This document shows positions 50,277 to 58,600 of a DNA stretch of 64,000 nucleotides, one piece after another. The notes under the pieces were generated by a model that did not search any database, had not been told where the DNA came from, and was given only the letters and a program-made list of their open reading frames with translations. The translations under genes were made by a program, and so were the position numbers. This DNA comes from Streptomyces asoensis (lineage in GTDB: Bacteria > Actinomycetota > Actinomycetes > Streptomycetales > Streptomycetaceae), in the NCBI RefSeq assembly GCF_013085465.1, contig NZ_CP049838.1:496001-560000 (forward strand), written 5' to 3'. How positions within the stretch are numbered: the stretch's first letter is position 1; each line of letters starts with the position of its first letter.

Positions 50277-51047
50277 TCAGCCGAGCAGGTCCAGGACCGT
50301 CGTCATGGACCTGCTCCGCAACAGGTAGTCCTCGGCCTCCTGGAGGTGGAGGCGCCACAGTTCCTCGGCCGCCTCGGCCCGGCGCGCGGCCACCAGCTCG
50401 ACCAGCGCGCCGTGCGCGCGGAAGCCCCGGCGGTTGGCCCGGACGTTCTCGGGGCTGCCGGCGTCGAGGTCGACATGGGACCAATTCGCCTGGTCGATGA
50501 TGTGCCGGACCATGCCGTTGAGGACGCTCAGCGTCTCGTTGCCCGCCAGCTCGACGACCAGGGCGTGGAACTCCATGTGGGCGCGGATGAATGCCGACGG
50601 GTCGTCCATGAGCCGTTCGGCCTCGGCGACGGCCGCGCGCAGCCGCGCCAGGTCCTCGTCCGTGCGGCGCCCGGCCAGCAGACCGGCACACGGAGCCTCG
50701 ATGACCGTGCGGGCGTCGTAGACGTCCTTGAGCGTGGTGCCCCGGTATTCGAGGACCACCCCGGCGTAGCGGGCCGCGACCGTGCCTTCCGGGGTCTGCA
50801 CCCGGGCCCCGCCCCGGGCGCCCCTGCGCACGCTGATCAGGGACTCCGACTCCAGTACCCGGAACGCCTCGCGCAGCGTCGGCCGCGAGACGGCGAACTC
50901 CGCCATCAGCGCCGTCTCGGCCGGCAGCGCCTCCCCCTCCGCCAGCTCCCCGCGCACGATCTTGCGGCGCAGCTGTGCCGCCACCAGCTCGGCCATCTTG
51001 GGGACCCGTACCGGCGTGTTCGCCACCGCGCCCACCTCCGCCCTCAT
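50277..51047 (-). CDS. FadR-subfamily GntR transcriptional regulator (paralogue of that at 31429)
   Basis: A 256-residue GntR protein with the winged helix in residues about 15-85 (AELVAAQLRRKIVRGELAEG; SRPTLREAFRVLESESLISV) followed by an FCD domain (EFHALVVELAGNETL). The recognition region is identical to that of the regulator at 31429 over SRPTLREAFRVLESESLI, and the ligand domains are also alike. ATG at 51047 overlaps the DUF35 gene stop (ATGA), so it is the last gene of a five-gene operon it may autoregulate through the box at 55764. It probably senses an acyl-CoA. Confidence 0.92.
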   Translation of the reverse strand: MRAEVGAVANTPVRVPKMAELVAAQLRRKIVRGELAEGEALPAETALMAEFAVSRPTLREAFRVLESESLISVRRGARGGARVQTPEGTVAARYAGVVLEYRGTTLKDVYDARTVIEAPCAGLLAGRRTDEDLARLRAAVAEAERLMDDPSAFIRAHMEFHALVVELAGNETLSVLNGMVRHIIDQANWSHVDLDAGSPENVRANRRGFRAHGALVELVAARRAEAAEELWRLHLQEAEDYLLRSRSMTTVLDLLG

Positions 51048-51475
51048 TCGGTTGCCGCTCGCTCGTGTGTCGTGTCCGGTACGAAGTACGGAAGCGTGAT
51101 CTCGTCCGTGAAGTGCCGGAAGGCCACGCGAACCCGCATGCCGATGGCGACGTCGTCCGGATCGCCGGCGTCGACGTGGGAGAGCAGGGCGGCGCCGTCG
51201 TCGAGGTCGATCACGGCGAGCGCGAAGGGTGTGTCGAACCCCGGGCCGGGAGCGCGGTGGACGACGGTCACCGAGTAGACCGCCCCGCGTCCCGCGCTCG
51301 GCACGTACCGCCAGTCCCGCGCCATGCACCCGGGGCAGGCCGGCTCGGGGACGAAGAAGCGCAGTCCGCAGGTCGGGCAGTGCGGGACGACGAGGTCGCC
51401 GCGCCGGGCCGCGTCCCAGAAGGGCCGGGAAAGCTCCGTGGGGACGGGGACGGGCCGGTCGCCGAGGGAGCTCAT
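51044..51475 (-). CDS. DUF35 OB-fold acyl-CoA-binding protein with zinc ribbon
   Basis: A 143-residue protein with a zinc ribbon (CPTCGLRFFVPEPACPGC, four Cys) and an OB fold (GAVYSVTVVHRAPGPGFD, PFALAVIDLDDGAALLSH). DUF35 proteins bind acyl-CoA and pair with thiolase-fold partners. It overlaps both the Cys-less thiolase upstream (ATGA) and the GntR gene downstream (ATGA), so a complex with that thiolase is likely. This is the arrangement known from the Ltp2-ChsH2 aldolase of steroid catabolism. Confidence 0.88.
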   Translation of the reverse strand: MSSLGDRPVPVPTELSRPFWDAARRGDLVVPHCPTCGLRFFVPEPACPGCMARDWRYVPSAGRGAVYSVTVVHRAPGPGFDTPFALAVIDLDDGAALLSHVDAGDPDDVAIGMRVRVAFRHFTDEITLPYFVPDTTHERAATE

Positions 51476-52623
51476 CGCATCCTCCCGAGCACGCTCATCT
51501 CGTAGTGCTGCGCCCCGGAGCCGGCGTTGCCGACGACCGCCAGCTCCGCGCCCTCCACCTGGTGCACGGCGGTCCCCCTCAACTGCCTTACGGCCTCGAC
51601 GACTTTGAGCGTCATCTGCTGCGTGCCGTTCCACGCGTACGACAGACAGCCACCGTCGGGATTGACGGGATGCCTGCCCTTCACGGCGATGGCACCGCCG
51701 GCCGCCAGTGGTCCGCCCTCGCCCTCCCCGCACAGGCCGAGGATCTCCAACTGCCGGATGATCTCGAAGGAGTTGGGGTCGTAGAGGGAGAAGACGTCCA
51801 CGTCGTGGGGGCTGACGCCGGCCATCGCGTAGGCGCGGCCGGCGGCCTCCCGGCCGAGCTGACCGACCTCCCGGTACAGCGCCGGGTTGGCGTACGCGGC
51901 CTGGTGGTACTCCATTCCGCCGCCGAGGACGGCCACGGGAGGGTGCGGGAGGTCCCGGGCCCGTTCGGCCGTGGTCACCACGAGGGCCGCGCCGCCCTCG
52001 CCGACGATGCAGCAGTCCAGCAGGTGGAACGGTGTGGCCACCAGCCGGGAAGCGAGCACGTCGTCGGCGGTGTACGGGCCGCGGCCGTACATCATCGCCT
52101 CGGGGTTGGTGGTGCCGTTGTTGCGGATCGTGGCGGCGACCTCCGCGAGCTGGCGGGAGGTCGTCCCGTACTCGTGCATGTGCCGGGCCGCCACGAGGGC
52201 GAACTGGGGAACCACATAGCTGCCCCACACATCGGCGAACTCCAGTGGCACCCCGGCCCCGACGGGTCCCGCCCCGCGTGAGACCAGCTTGCAGCCGCCG
52301 ACCACGACGGTGTCCGCGAACCCGGCACGGACCGCTGCCGCCGCCTTCAGCAGACCCCGCGAGCCCGCGTTGTCGAGCATCGAGTCGCTGGTCCAGCGCA
52401 GACCCCGGCCGAGCAGACGGGCCCAGGAGCTGCCCTCGCCGGGCACGCCGCCCGGGCCGGGCCAGTCGACCTGGGCCCCGTCGACGTCCGCGCGGGTGAG
52501 TCCGGCGTCCTCGATCGCGCCGCGCACCGCCTCGAGGGCGAGGTCCATGGCGGAGCGGTCGGGGAGCCTCAGCGCCTGTTCGGTGGCGTGGACGCCCACG
52601 ATGACGGGACGGCGGCCGGTCAT
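51472..52623 (-). CDS. Ltp2-like thiolase-fold protein lacking the nucleophilic Cys
   Basis: A 383-residue thiolase-fold protein of the lipid-transfer/Ltp group. The usual nucleophile motif (NxCxSG) reads LDNAGSRG with Gly87 where Cys is expected, and the usual GHPxG His segment is replaced by DGGCLSYAWNGTQQ. These losses are known in Ltp2, a retro-aldolase that cleaves a C-C bond of a hydroxylated CoA ester together with a DUF35 protein. A DUF35 gene follows with four-base overlap. The aldolase role is therefore likely but inferred. Confidence 0.85.
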   Translation of the reverse strand: MTGRRPVIVGVHATEQALRLPDRSAMDLALEAVRGAIEDAGLTRADVDGAQVDWPGPGGVPGEGSSWARLLGRGLRWTSDSMLDNAGSRGLLKAAAAVRAGFADTVVVGGCKLVSRGAGPVGAGVPLEFADVWGSYVVPQFALVAARHMHEYGTTSRQLAEVAATIRNNGTTNPEAMMYGRGPYTADDVLASRLVATPFHLLDCCIVGEGGAALVVTTAERARDLPHPPVAVLGGGMEYHQAAYANPALYREVGQLGREAAGRAYAMAGVSPHDVDVFSLYDPNSFEIIRQLEILGLCGEGEGGPLAAGGAIAVKGRHPVNPDGGCLSYAWNGTQQMTLKVVEAVRQLRGTAVHQVEGAELAVVGNAGSGAQHYEMSVLGRMR

Positions 52624-52627
52624 GCGC

Positions 52628-54202
52628 TCACCGCCCCGCGCCGAGCGTTTCGCCACCGGGATATCCGCCGCCGCCGAAGCGGTCGTCGAGCGCCTCGTAG
52701 TCCTTGGCGAAGTCCTTGGTGCGGGGCAGCGCCTCGACGAACTCCACCGTCTTCGGCTTCTTGTACGAGGCGATCCGCTCCCGGCAGTGCCCGATGAGGT
52801 CCGCCGCGGTGACCCCGTCGGCGTCCGGGTGGAGCACCACGACCGCCTTGACGTCCTGGGCCCAGCGCTCGTTGGGCACACCGATCACGGCGGCTTCCTT
52901 GACCGCCGGATGCGCTTCGATGCAGTTCTCGACCTCGGCCGGGAAGATGTTCTCGGCGGCCGACTTGAGCATGCGGGTGGTGGTCCCGAGGAAGCTGATC
53001 GTGCCGTCGGGCTCGCGCCGGCCGAGGTCGGTGGTGTGCCACCAGCCGAAGCGGAAGCGTTCCTCGTTGAGCTCGGGCCGGTTCCAGTAGCCGAGATGCA
53101 CGAGATCACCGCGGACGCAGATCTCACCGGCCTCGCCGGCCGCGCACTCCTTGCCGGCGCCGTCCAGGACGCGTACGGCGGCGAAGGGGCCCGGCCGTCC
53201 CGCGTTGCCGGCGCCCTGGCCACCGTAGGCGCCGGTCACGGCGAAGCCGGTGACCTCGGTCTGCCCGTAGCCGCGTCCCTCGCCGCCGCCGTTGCGGGTG
53301 AACCGGCTGCTGTCGGTGGGCACGGTGCCCTGCCACAGGGGTGCGGCGACGCTGGCCCGCAGATGGGAGAGGTCGTGGCCGGCCTCGCGGTTCAGCGCGA
53401 CGAGCCGCGCGATGGTCGGGGGCATCAGATACGCGTGGGTGCACCGCTCCGCCGCCAGCAGGGGGAGCAGTTCCTCGGCGACGACCCGGCGGGCGATCAC
53501 GTTCTTGCCGCCGTGGACGAAGGCGGGGACGCCCCAGAACTGGTAGTTGCCGATGTGGAACATCGGTCCGGCGCCGAGGAAGGCGGTCTCCGTGCCGATG
53601 TCCCCCATCCAGGCGGCGCCGGCGCCCATCGCGAGCAGGTTGCGGTGCGAGAGCATCGAGCCGGACTGGCGTCCGGTGATCGCCGCGGTGTAGATGACCA
53701 GGAGCGCGGAGTCCGGGTCAACGTCGACAGCGGGGTCCTCGGGCGAACCGGCGGCCAGGAAGGACTCGTAGCCGTCCGGGCCGTCGGTGTCGTGGCGGAG
53801 CCACAACGCCCGGTGGTCGTCGCCCAGTTCGGCGCGTGCCTTGCCGACCGTGTCGCCGATCTCCTCGTCCTGCCAGACGACGACCGCGGGGTCGAAGTCC
53901 TGGACCGCGAAGACCATTTCCGGAGCGGCCCACCGCCAGTAGCCGGGACAGACCATGGCGCCGATCTTCGCGGCGGCGCCGAGCAGCTCCCAGATGCGGA
54001 AGGAGTTCTGGCCGAGCCACAGGATCCGGTCGCCGGGGCCGACACCCCGAGCCACGAGGGCGTTGGCCAGCCGGTCGGTGCGCTCGTCCAGCTGTGGCCA
54101 GGTCAGCCGGACCTCGCCGTCGACGACGGCCACGTTGTCGGGGAAGGACCTTCGGTGCTCACGGATGATGTCGCCGAACGTCAGGCGGCGGGCGGGATGC
54201 AT
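52628..54202 (-). CDS. AMP-binding acyl-CoA ligase-like protein with altered phosphate loop
   Basis: A 524-residue ANL-superfamily protein (LTFGDIIREHRRSFPDNVAV; GYGQTEVTGFAVTGAYGG; LGRREPDGTISFLG; MLKSAAENIFPAEVE). The phosphate loop, usually YTSGTTGxPKG, reads YTAAITGRQSG (171-181), and the C-terminal motif lacks the usual Gly-Lys pair (LPRTKDFAKDYEAL). Similar changes occur in some FadD groups. It may still activate an acid. It is four bases upstream of the Ltp2-like gene and follows the aldehyde dehydrogenase. Start at ATG 54202, though its Shine-Dalgarno match (AAAGAGC) is weak. Confidence 0.85.
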   Translation of the reverse strand: MHPARRLTFGDIIREHRRSFPDNVAVVDGEVRLTWPQLDERTDRLANALVARGVGPGDRILWLGQNSFRIWELLGAAAKIGAMVCPGYWRWAAPEMVFAVQDFDPAVVVWQDEEIGDTVGKARAELGDDHRALWLRHDTDGPDGYESFLAAGSPEDPAVDVDPDSALLVIYTAAITGRQSGSMLSHRNLLAMGAGAAWMGDIGTETAFLGAGPMFHIGNYQFWGVPAFVHGGKNVIARRVVAEELLPLLAAERCTHAYLMPPTIARLVALNREAGHDLSHLRASVAAPLWQGTVPTDSSRFTRNGGGEGRGYGQTEVTGFAVTGAYGGQGAGNAGRPGPFAAVRVLDGAGKECAAGEAGEICVRGDLVHLGYWNRPELNEERFRFGWWHTTDLGRREPDGTISFLGTTTRMLKSAAENIFPAEVENCIEAHPAVKEAAVIGVPNERWAQDVKAVVVLHPDADGVTAADLIGHCRERIASYKKPKTVEFVEALPRTKDFAKDYEALDDRFGGGGYPGGETLGAGR

Positions 54203-54237
54203 GCTCTTTGCTCCAAAAGGGCTTCGGAAGGCGGGAG

Positions 54238-55728
54238 TCAGACGCGGCTGATGCCGACACCCTTGACGTTGAGGAACTCGTCCAGACCGGCCTTGCCGCC
54301 CTCCCGCCCGAACCCGCTGAGGCCGACCCCGCCGAACGGCGTGGCAGGTGAGGTGATCGGGTTCGGGCCGGGATTGACGTAGACCGTCCCGGCCTTCAGC
54401 CGCGACACCAGGCGGTGGACGCGGGCGACGTCCCGGGACTGGACGTAGGCGGACAGGCCGTACTCGGTGTCGTTGGCGAGGGCGACCGCCTGGTCCTCGG
54501 TGTCGAACGGGGTGATGGCCAGGACCGGGCCGAAGATCTCCCGCTGGGCGAGGTCGCTGCGGTTGTCCACGTCGGCGAAGACGGTCGGGGAGACGAAGTA
54601 GCCGTCGCTGTCGATGCGTTCGCCGCCGTACACGAGCCGCCCCGCCCCGCCGTCGATCGCCTTGTCGATCACGCCCTGGACGCGGTCGCGGGCGGCCGCG
54701 TCGATGAGGGGGCCGATGTACGTCGCCGGGTCGAGCGGGTCGCCGACCGGAAGGTGGGCCACCACCCCGGCAACGCGCGCGACGACCTCCTCGTAGACCG
54801 GGCGCTCGACGAGCAGGCGGGTCGGCAGGGCACACCCCTGACCGGTGTTGCTCATGGCGAAGGCCGCGCAGTACGGGACGACGGTGTCCAGGTCGGTGTC
54901 GGCGAAGAGCAGGTTGGCGGACTTGCCGCCCAGCTCGAACACGACGGGCTTCAGGCTCGGTGCCGCGTCGGCCATGATGCGGCGGGCGGTGGCGGGCCCG
55001 CCGGTGAAGGAGATCTTGTCCACGCCGGGGTGGGTCACCAGGGCGGATCCCGCGTCGCCGAGCCCGGTGACGACGTTGACGACCCCTTCGGGGAGGCCCG
55101 CCTCGCGGGCCAGGTCGGCGAAGAGCAGTGCGGAGAACGGCGTGGACTCCGCCGGTTTGATCACCACGGTGTTCCCGGCGGCGAGCGACGGCGGGACCTT
55201 CATCGCCAGGGACAGGGCGGGCGAGTTCCAGGTGATGATGTGGCCGATCACGCCGTACGGCTCGGGGATGGTGTACTCGACGTTCTCGTGCGGGCTGAAG
55301 GCCGCGCCGACCATGCCCTCGATCTTGTCGGCCCAGCCGGCGTAGTACTCGGTCCACTCGGCGACGTGCGGTCCGACGCTCGTGGCCCAGCCTCCGATAC
55401 AGACGCCGTTCTCCAGCGGACAGACGGCCGCGAAGTCGGGGATGTGGTCGCGCAGCAGTCCGGCGAAGCGGGTGAGCAGGCGGCGGCGCTCGGCGGGGCG
55501 CATGGTGCCCCAGACCTCGAAGGCCCGGCGGGCCGCCCCGACCGCCTGGTCCACCTCGGTGGGGCCTGCGAGCGGGATGTGGGCCTGGACCAGACCGGTC
55601 GCCGGGTTGCGGTGCTCATGGACTCCACCGGAGGCGTCCGTCACGTCCTTGCCGCCGATGACGAGCCGGGGCCGTGGCAGATCGCGCTCGGCTCTGTCCT
55701 GGTGCAGCTGCACATCGACCGTGACCAC
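54238..55728 (-). CDS. NAD(P)-dependent aldehyde dehydrogenase
   Basis: A 496-residue aldehyde dehydrogenase with the catalytic Cys299 in NTGQGCALP and the general base Glu265 in FELGGKS. The N-terminal cofactor region is HIITWNSPALSLAMKVPP and FGGVGLSGFGREGG closes the C-terminus. It would oxidise an aldehyde to the acid. The GTG at 55728 has GAGGAG six bases upstream. It heads the operon with ligase, Ltp2-like aldolase, DUF35 protein and regulator; aldehydes released by an aldolase or made by LuxC are possible substrates. Confidence 0.92.
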   Translation of the reverse strand: MVTVDVQLHQDRAERDLPRPRLVIGGKDVTDASGGVHEHRNPATGLVQAHIPLAGPTEVDQAVGAARRAFEVWGTMRPAERRRLLTRFAGLLRDHIPDFAAVCPLENGVCIGGWATSVGPHVAEWTEYYAGWADKIEGMVGAAFSPHENVEYTIPEPYGVIGHIITWNSPALSLAMKVPPSLAAGNTVVIKPAESTPFSALLFADLAREAGLPEGVVNVVTGLGDAGSALVTHPGVDKISFTGGPATARRIMADAAPSLKPVVFELGGKSANLLFADTDLDTVVPYCAAFAMSNTGQGCALPTRLLVERPVYEEVVARVAGVVAHLPVGDPLDPATYIGPLIDAAARDRVQGVIDKAIDGGAGRLVYGGERIDSDGYFVSPTVFADVDNRSDLAQREIFGPVLAITPFDTEDQAVALANDTEYGLSAYVQSRDVARVHRLVSRLKAGTVYVNPGPNPITSPATPFGGVGLSGFGREGGKAGLDEFLNVKGVGISRV

Positions 55729-55763
55729 GGATGCCTCCTCGGAGCCGCACACAGGTTGAGTCT

Positions 55764-55780
55764 AAATAGCTAACCTATTT
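55764..55780. promoter_or_regulatory. AT-rich inverted-repeat box, copy 2 of the TAAATAGMTAACCTATT element
   Basis: AAATAG-CTAAC-CTATTT is a perfect 6-bp inverted repeat 36 bases upstream of the aldehyde dehydrogenase start on the minus strand. It matches 15 of 17 bases at 28490-28506. It lies just after the stop of the upstream acyl-CoA dehydrogenase and marks a separate promoter for the 55728-50277 operon. Confidence 0.75.
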
Positions 55781-55787
55781 ATCCAAG

Positions 55788-56948
55788 CTAGTCAATGACT
55801 CCCGCCTGGAGCCCCAGCGACCGGCCCACGATCTCCTGCATGATCTCCGAGGTGCCGCCGAACACCCGCTGCACCCGGCTGTCCCGCCAGATGCGCGCGA
55901 TCTCGTACTCGTTGACGTAGCCGTAGCCGCCGTGCAGCTGCATACAGCGGTCGATGACCTCCCAGCAGGTCTCCGTGGTCCAGTACTTGGCCGCGGCGGC
56001 CTCGTCGGCGGTCAGCTCGCCCCCGACCAGCGCCATGATGCAGCCGTCGAGGTACCCGCGGGCAGCGGCGATCCGGGCCTTCATGTCGGCGAGGGCGAAC
56101 CGGTTGGCCTGGAACTCGCCGATCGGCCGCCCGAAGGCGGTGCGGTCCTTGGCGTAGGCCAGAGTGACGCCGAACGCCTTCTCGGCCGAGGCCAGCGAGG
56201 AGACGGCGATGGCGAGCCGCTCCGTCGGGAGGTTGCCCATCATGTGATAGAAACCGCGCCCCTCCTGCCCGATCAGATTATCGGCGGGCACACGGACCTC
56301 ACGGAAGAAGAGCTCGGCGGTGTCCTGGGCCTTCATCCCGACCTTGTCGAGCTTGCGCCCGCGCTCGAAGCCCTCGGCGCCGCGCTCGACGACGATCAGG
56401 CTGATGCCCTTGTGGCCGGCCTCCGGGTCGGTCTTGCACGCGACGATGACCAGGTCGGCCAGGATGCCGTTGGTGATGAAGGTCTTGGAGCCGTCGATCA
56501 CCCACTCGTCGCCGTCCCGGCGGGCGGTGGTGCGGATGCCCTTGAGGTCGGACCCGGCGGACGGCTCGGACAGCGCGAGCGCGCAGATCGTCGCGCCGCT
56601 GATCACGCCGGGCAGCCAACGGGCCTTCTGTTCCGGGGTGGTGAGGCGCATCAGATAGGGCGGGACGACGTCGTTCTGGAGCCCGAGCCCGATGCCGACC
56701 GCGCCGGTGGCCGCCATCTCCTCGGCCATGATGGCGTTGTAGCGGAAGTCCACGACTCCCTGGCCGCCGTACTCCTCCGGGAACTGCCAGCCGATGAGCC
56801 CGGCCTTGCCCGCCGCCAGCCACGCGGCCCGGTCCACCTGGCCGTCACGCTCCCACTGCTCGGCATACGGGACGCATTCGCGCAGGTAGAAGGTGCGGGC
56901 GGTCTCGCGGAACAGCTCGTGCTCCTCGGTGAAGATCGTGCGACGCAT
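55788..56948 (-). CDS. Acyl-CoA dehydrogenase
   Basis: A 386-residue homomeric-looking acyl-CoA dehydrogenase: FTEEHELFRETARTFY near residue 5, ALSEPSAGSDLKGIRTTA near 125, GSKTFITNGILADLVI, and VQRVFGGTSEIMQEIVGRSL at the FAD loop. It has a full set of features of a general FadE enzyme. ATG at 56948 has GGAG upstream; a GTG at 56960 is an alternative. It is divergent from the BadH-like operon at 57034 across an AT-rich spacer. Confidence 0.9.
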   Translation of the reverse strand: MRRTIFTEEHELFRETARTFYLRECVPYAEQWERDGQVDRAAWLAAGKAGLIGWQFPEEYGGQGVVDFRYNAIMAEEMAATGAVGIGLGLQNDVVPPYLMRLTTPEQKARWLPGVISGATICALALSEPSAGSDLKGIRTTARRDGDEWVIDGSKTFITNGILADLVIVACKTDPEAGHKGISLIVVERGAEGFERGRKLDKVGMKAQDTAELFFREVRVPADNLIGQEGRGFYHMMGNLPTERLAIAVSSLASAEKAFGVTLAYAKDRTAFGRPIGEFQANRFALADMKARIAAARGYLDGCIMALVGGELTADEAAAAKYWTTETCWEVIDRCMQLHGGYGYVNEYEIARIWRDSRVQRVFGGTSEIMQEIVGRSLGLQAGVID

Positions 56949-56971
56949 ACTCGGCTCCACTCATGCATCTC

Positions 56972-57006
56972 GCTTATTTAGCTGAAGTAGTTATACGATA
57001 GCGCTG
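56972..57006. promoter_or_regulatory. AT-rich divergent promoter region
   Basis: Between the acyl-CoA dehydrogenase (56948) and the SDR (57034) lies CTTATTTAGCTGAAGTAGTT followed by ATACGATAGC. The TTATTTAGCT part recalls the AAATAGCTAA box at 55764 (reverse strand), and AGTTATA the other boxes of the island. It is weaker than the other copies, so the assignment is tentative. Confidence 0.45.
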
Positions 57007-57033
57007 TATCGGGAGCTGGGCGAGGGAGGGCGC

Positions 57034-57789
57034 GTGAGCGTACGGGACAAGGTGGCGCTCGTCACCGGAGCGGGACGCGGCATCGGCGAGGCGATCGCCG
57101 ACCGGCTCGCCGCCCACGGGGCTGCGGTCGCCGTCTGCGACCTGGACCCGGCGGCCGCCGACAAGGTCGCGGTCCGGCTCGCGGAACGGTATGCGGTGCC
57201 CACGACGGGGGTCGGCGCGGACATCTCCGACAGTACGGCCGTACGCGCGGCCGTACAGCGGGTGACCGCCGAGCTGGGTCCGGTGGACGTGCTGGTCAAC
57301 AACGCGGCCGTCGACGTCATCGGCCGCTTCGTCGACAGCGGCGAAGAAACCTGGGACCGGATCATCGCCGTCAATCTGCGGGGCACGATCACGATGACCC
57401 GGGCCGTCCTCGACTCCATGATCGAGCGCGGCGGCGGGCGGGTCGTCCTCATCGCCTCGGACGCGGGCCGCGTCGGTTCCTCCGGCGAGGTCGTCTACTC
57501 CGCGACGAAGGGCGGGGTCATCGCCTTCGGCAAGGCCCTGGCCCGCGAGGTCGCCCGGTACGGCATCACCGTGAACAGCGTGTGCCCCGGGCCGACCGAC
57601 ACCGCATTGCTCGGGCAGGTCGCCGAGTACAGCCAGAAGATGTACGACGCGACCGTGCGGGCGATCCCGCTGCGCCGCGTCGCCCAGCCCGCCGAGATCG
57701 CCGGTGTGGTGGCCTTCCTCGCATCCGACGACGCCGCCTACATGACCGGGCAGACGCTCTCGGTCAGCGGCGGCCTCACGATGGTCTGA
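57034..57789 (+). CDS. SDR resembling 2-hydroxycyclohexanecarboxyl-CoA dehydrogenase (BadH-like)
   Basis: A 251-residue SDR: TGAGRGIG near residue 11, NNAAVDVIG near 90, LIASDAGRVGSSGEVVYSATK with the Ser and Tyr-x-x-x-Lys (quoted in part: GRVGSSGEVVYSATK), NSVCPGPTDTALL and VSGGLTMV. The ASDA-RVGSSGE-VY and CPGPTDTALL stretches match BadH of Rhodopseudomonas from memory. It would oxidise a 2-hydroxyacyl-ring-CoA or 3-hydroxyacyl-CoA. GTG at 57034 has GGGAGG upstream. It opens a six-gene operon with a classical hydratase just behind it. Confidence 0.88.
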   Translation: MSVRDKVALVTGAGRGIGEAIADRLAAHGAAVAVCDLDPAAADKVAVRLAERYAVPTTGVGADISDSTAVRAAVQRVTAELGPVDVLVNNAAVDVIGRFVDSGEETWDRIIAVNLRGTITMTRAVLDSMIERGGGRVVLIASDAGRVGSSGEVVYSATKGGVIAFGKALAREVARYGITVNSVCPGPTDTALLGQVAEYSQKMYDATVRAIPLRRVAQPAEIAGVVAFLASDDAAYMTGQTLSVSGGLTMV

Positions 57790-57790
57790 G

Positions 57791-58570
57791 GTGAGCACCG
57801 TGCTGCGTGTCGAACTCCGCGACAGGATCGCCGTGTTGACCCTCGACCGGCCGGAACGCCTCAACGCCGTCGGCTCCGGGACGGTGGACCGGCTCACCCG
57901 GGCGCTGAACGACATCCGCGACAACGACGACGTACGGGCCCTGGTCGTGACCGGGGCGGGCCGGGCCTTCTCGGCCGGTGCCGACCTCGGTGAGATCGAG
58001 TCGTTCACGACACCGGGGCAGTTCCGTGCCTTCGTGGGGCGTCTGACCGAGGCGTACGCGCTGCTGGAGGACTTTCCCAAGCCCTCGGTCGCGGCCGTTC
58101 ACGGGTTCGCCTTCGGCGGCGGCCTGGAGCTGGCGCTCGCCTGCGACCTGCGGGTCGCCGAGCGGGGCGCCCTGCTCGGCCTGCCGGAGATGAAACTCGG
58201 GGTGCTGCCGGGCGCGGGCGGCACCCAGCGGCTGCCACGTCTGGTGCCGCCCGCGGTCGCCAAGCAGATGATCCTCACCGGCGAGCCGATCGACGCCGAA
58301 CGGGCCCGGGAACTGGGGCTGGTCAACGAACTGGCCGAACCCGGTGCTGTGCTGGAGACCGCGCGGGCCCTGGCAGCCCGGCTGGCCGCGGGCGCCCCGC
58401 TGGCTCTCGCCGCCGGCAAACGGCTGATCGACTACGGCCTCGGCATGGACCTGGAGGCGGCGGTCGCCTACGAGCGCGAGACCGTCTCGGTGCTGTTCTG
58501 CACCGAGGACCGGACCGAGGGGCTCAAGGCCTTCCGGGAGCGCCGACCGGGCGAGTTCCGCGGCATGTAG
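57791..58570 (+). CDS. Enoyl-CoA hydratase with both canonical catalytic Glu
   Basis: A 259-residue crotonase that keeps both catalytic acids: Glu in GFAFGGGLELALACDL near residue 115 and Glu in GLPEMKLGVLPGAGGTQRLP near residue 136. It is therefore a straightforward syn-hydratase, unlike the other five crotonase-fold proteins here. GTG at 57791 is one base after the BadH-like stop. Hydration followed by dehydrogenation by the upstream SDR fits a beta-oxidation or cyclohexene-carboxyl-CoA (BadK-BadH-like) sequence. Confidence 0.93.
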   Translation: MSTVLRVELRDRIAVLTLDRPERLNAVGSGTVDRLTRALNDIRDNDDVRALVVTGAGRAFSAGADLGEIESFTTPGQFRAFVGRLTEAYALLEDFPKPSVAAVHGFAFGGGLELALACDLRVAERGALLGLPEMKLGVLPGAGGTQRLPRLVPPAVAKQMILTGEPIDAERARELGLVNELAEPGAVLETARALAARLAAGAPLALAAGKRLIDYGLGMDLEAAVAYERETVSVLFCTEDRTEGLKAFRERRPGEFRGM

Positions 58571-58600
58571 CAGGCGTTCCGACAGATCTGGAGGTGGGCC

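Noticed and set aside
28490..55780. AT-rich inverted repeats as insertion-sequence ends or attachment sites
   Set aside because: They lie at promoters, are short, lack flanking target duplications or transposase/integrase genes, and fit operators better.
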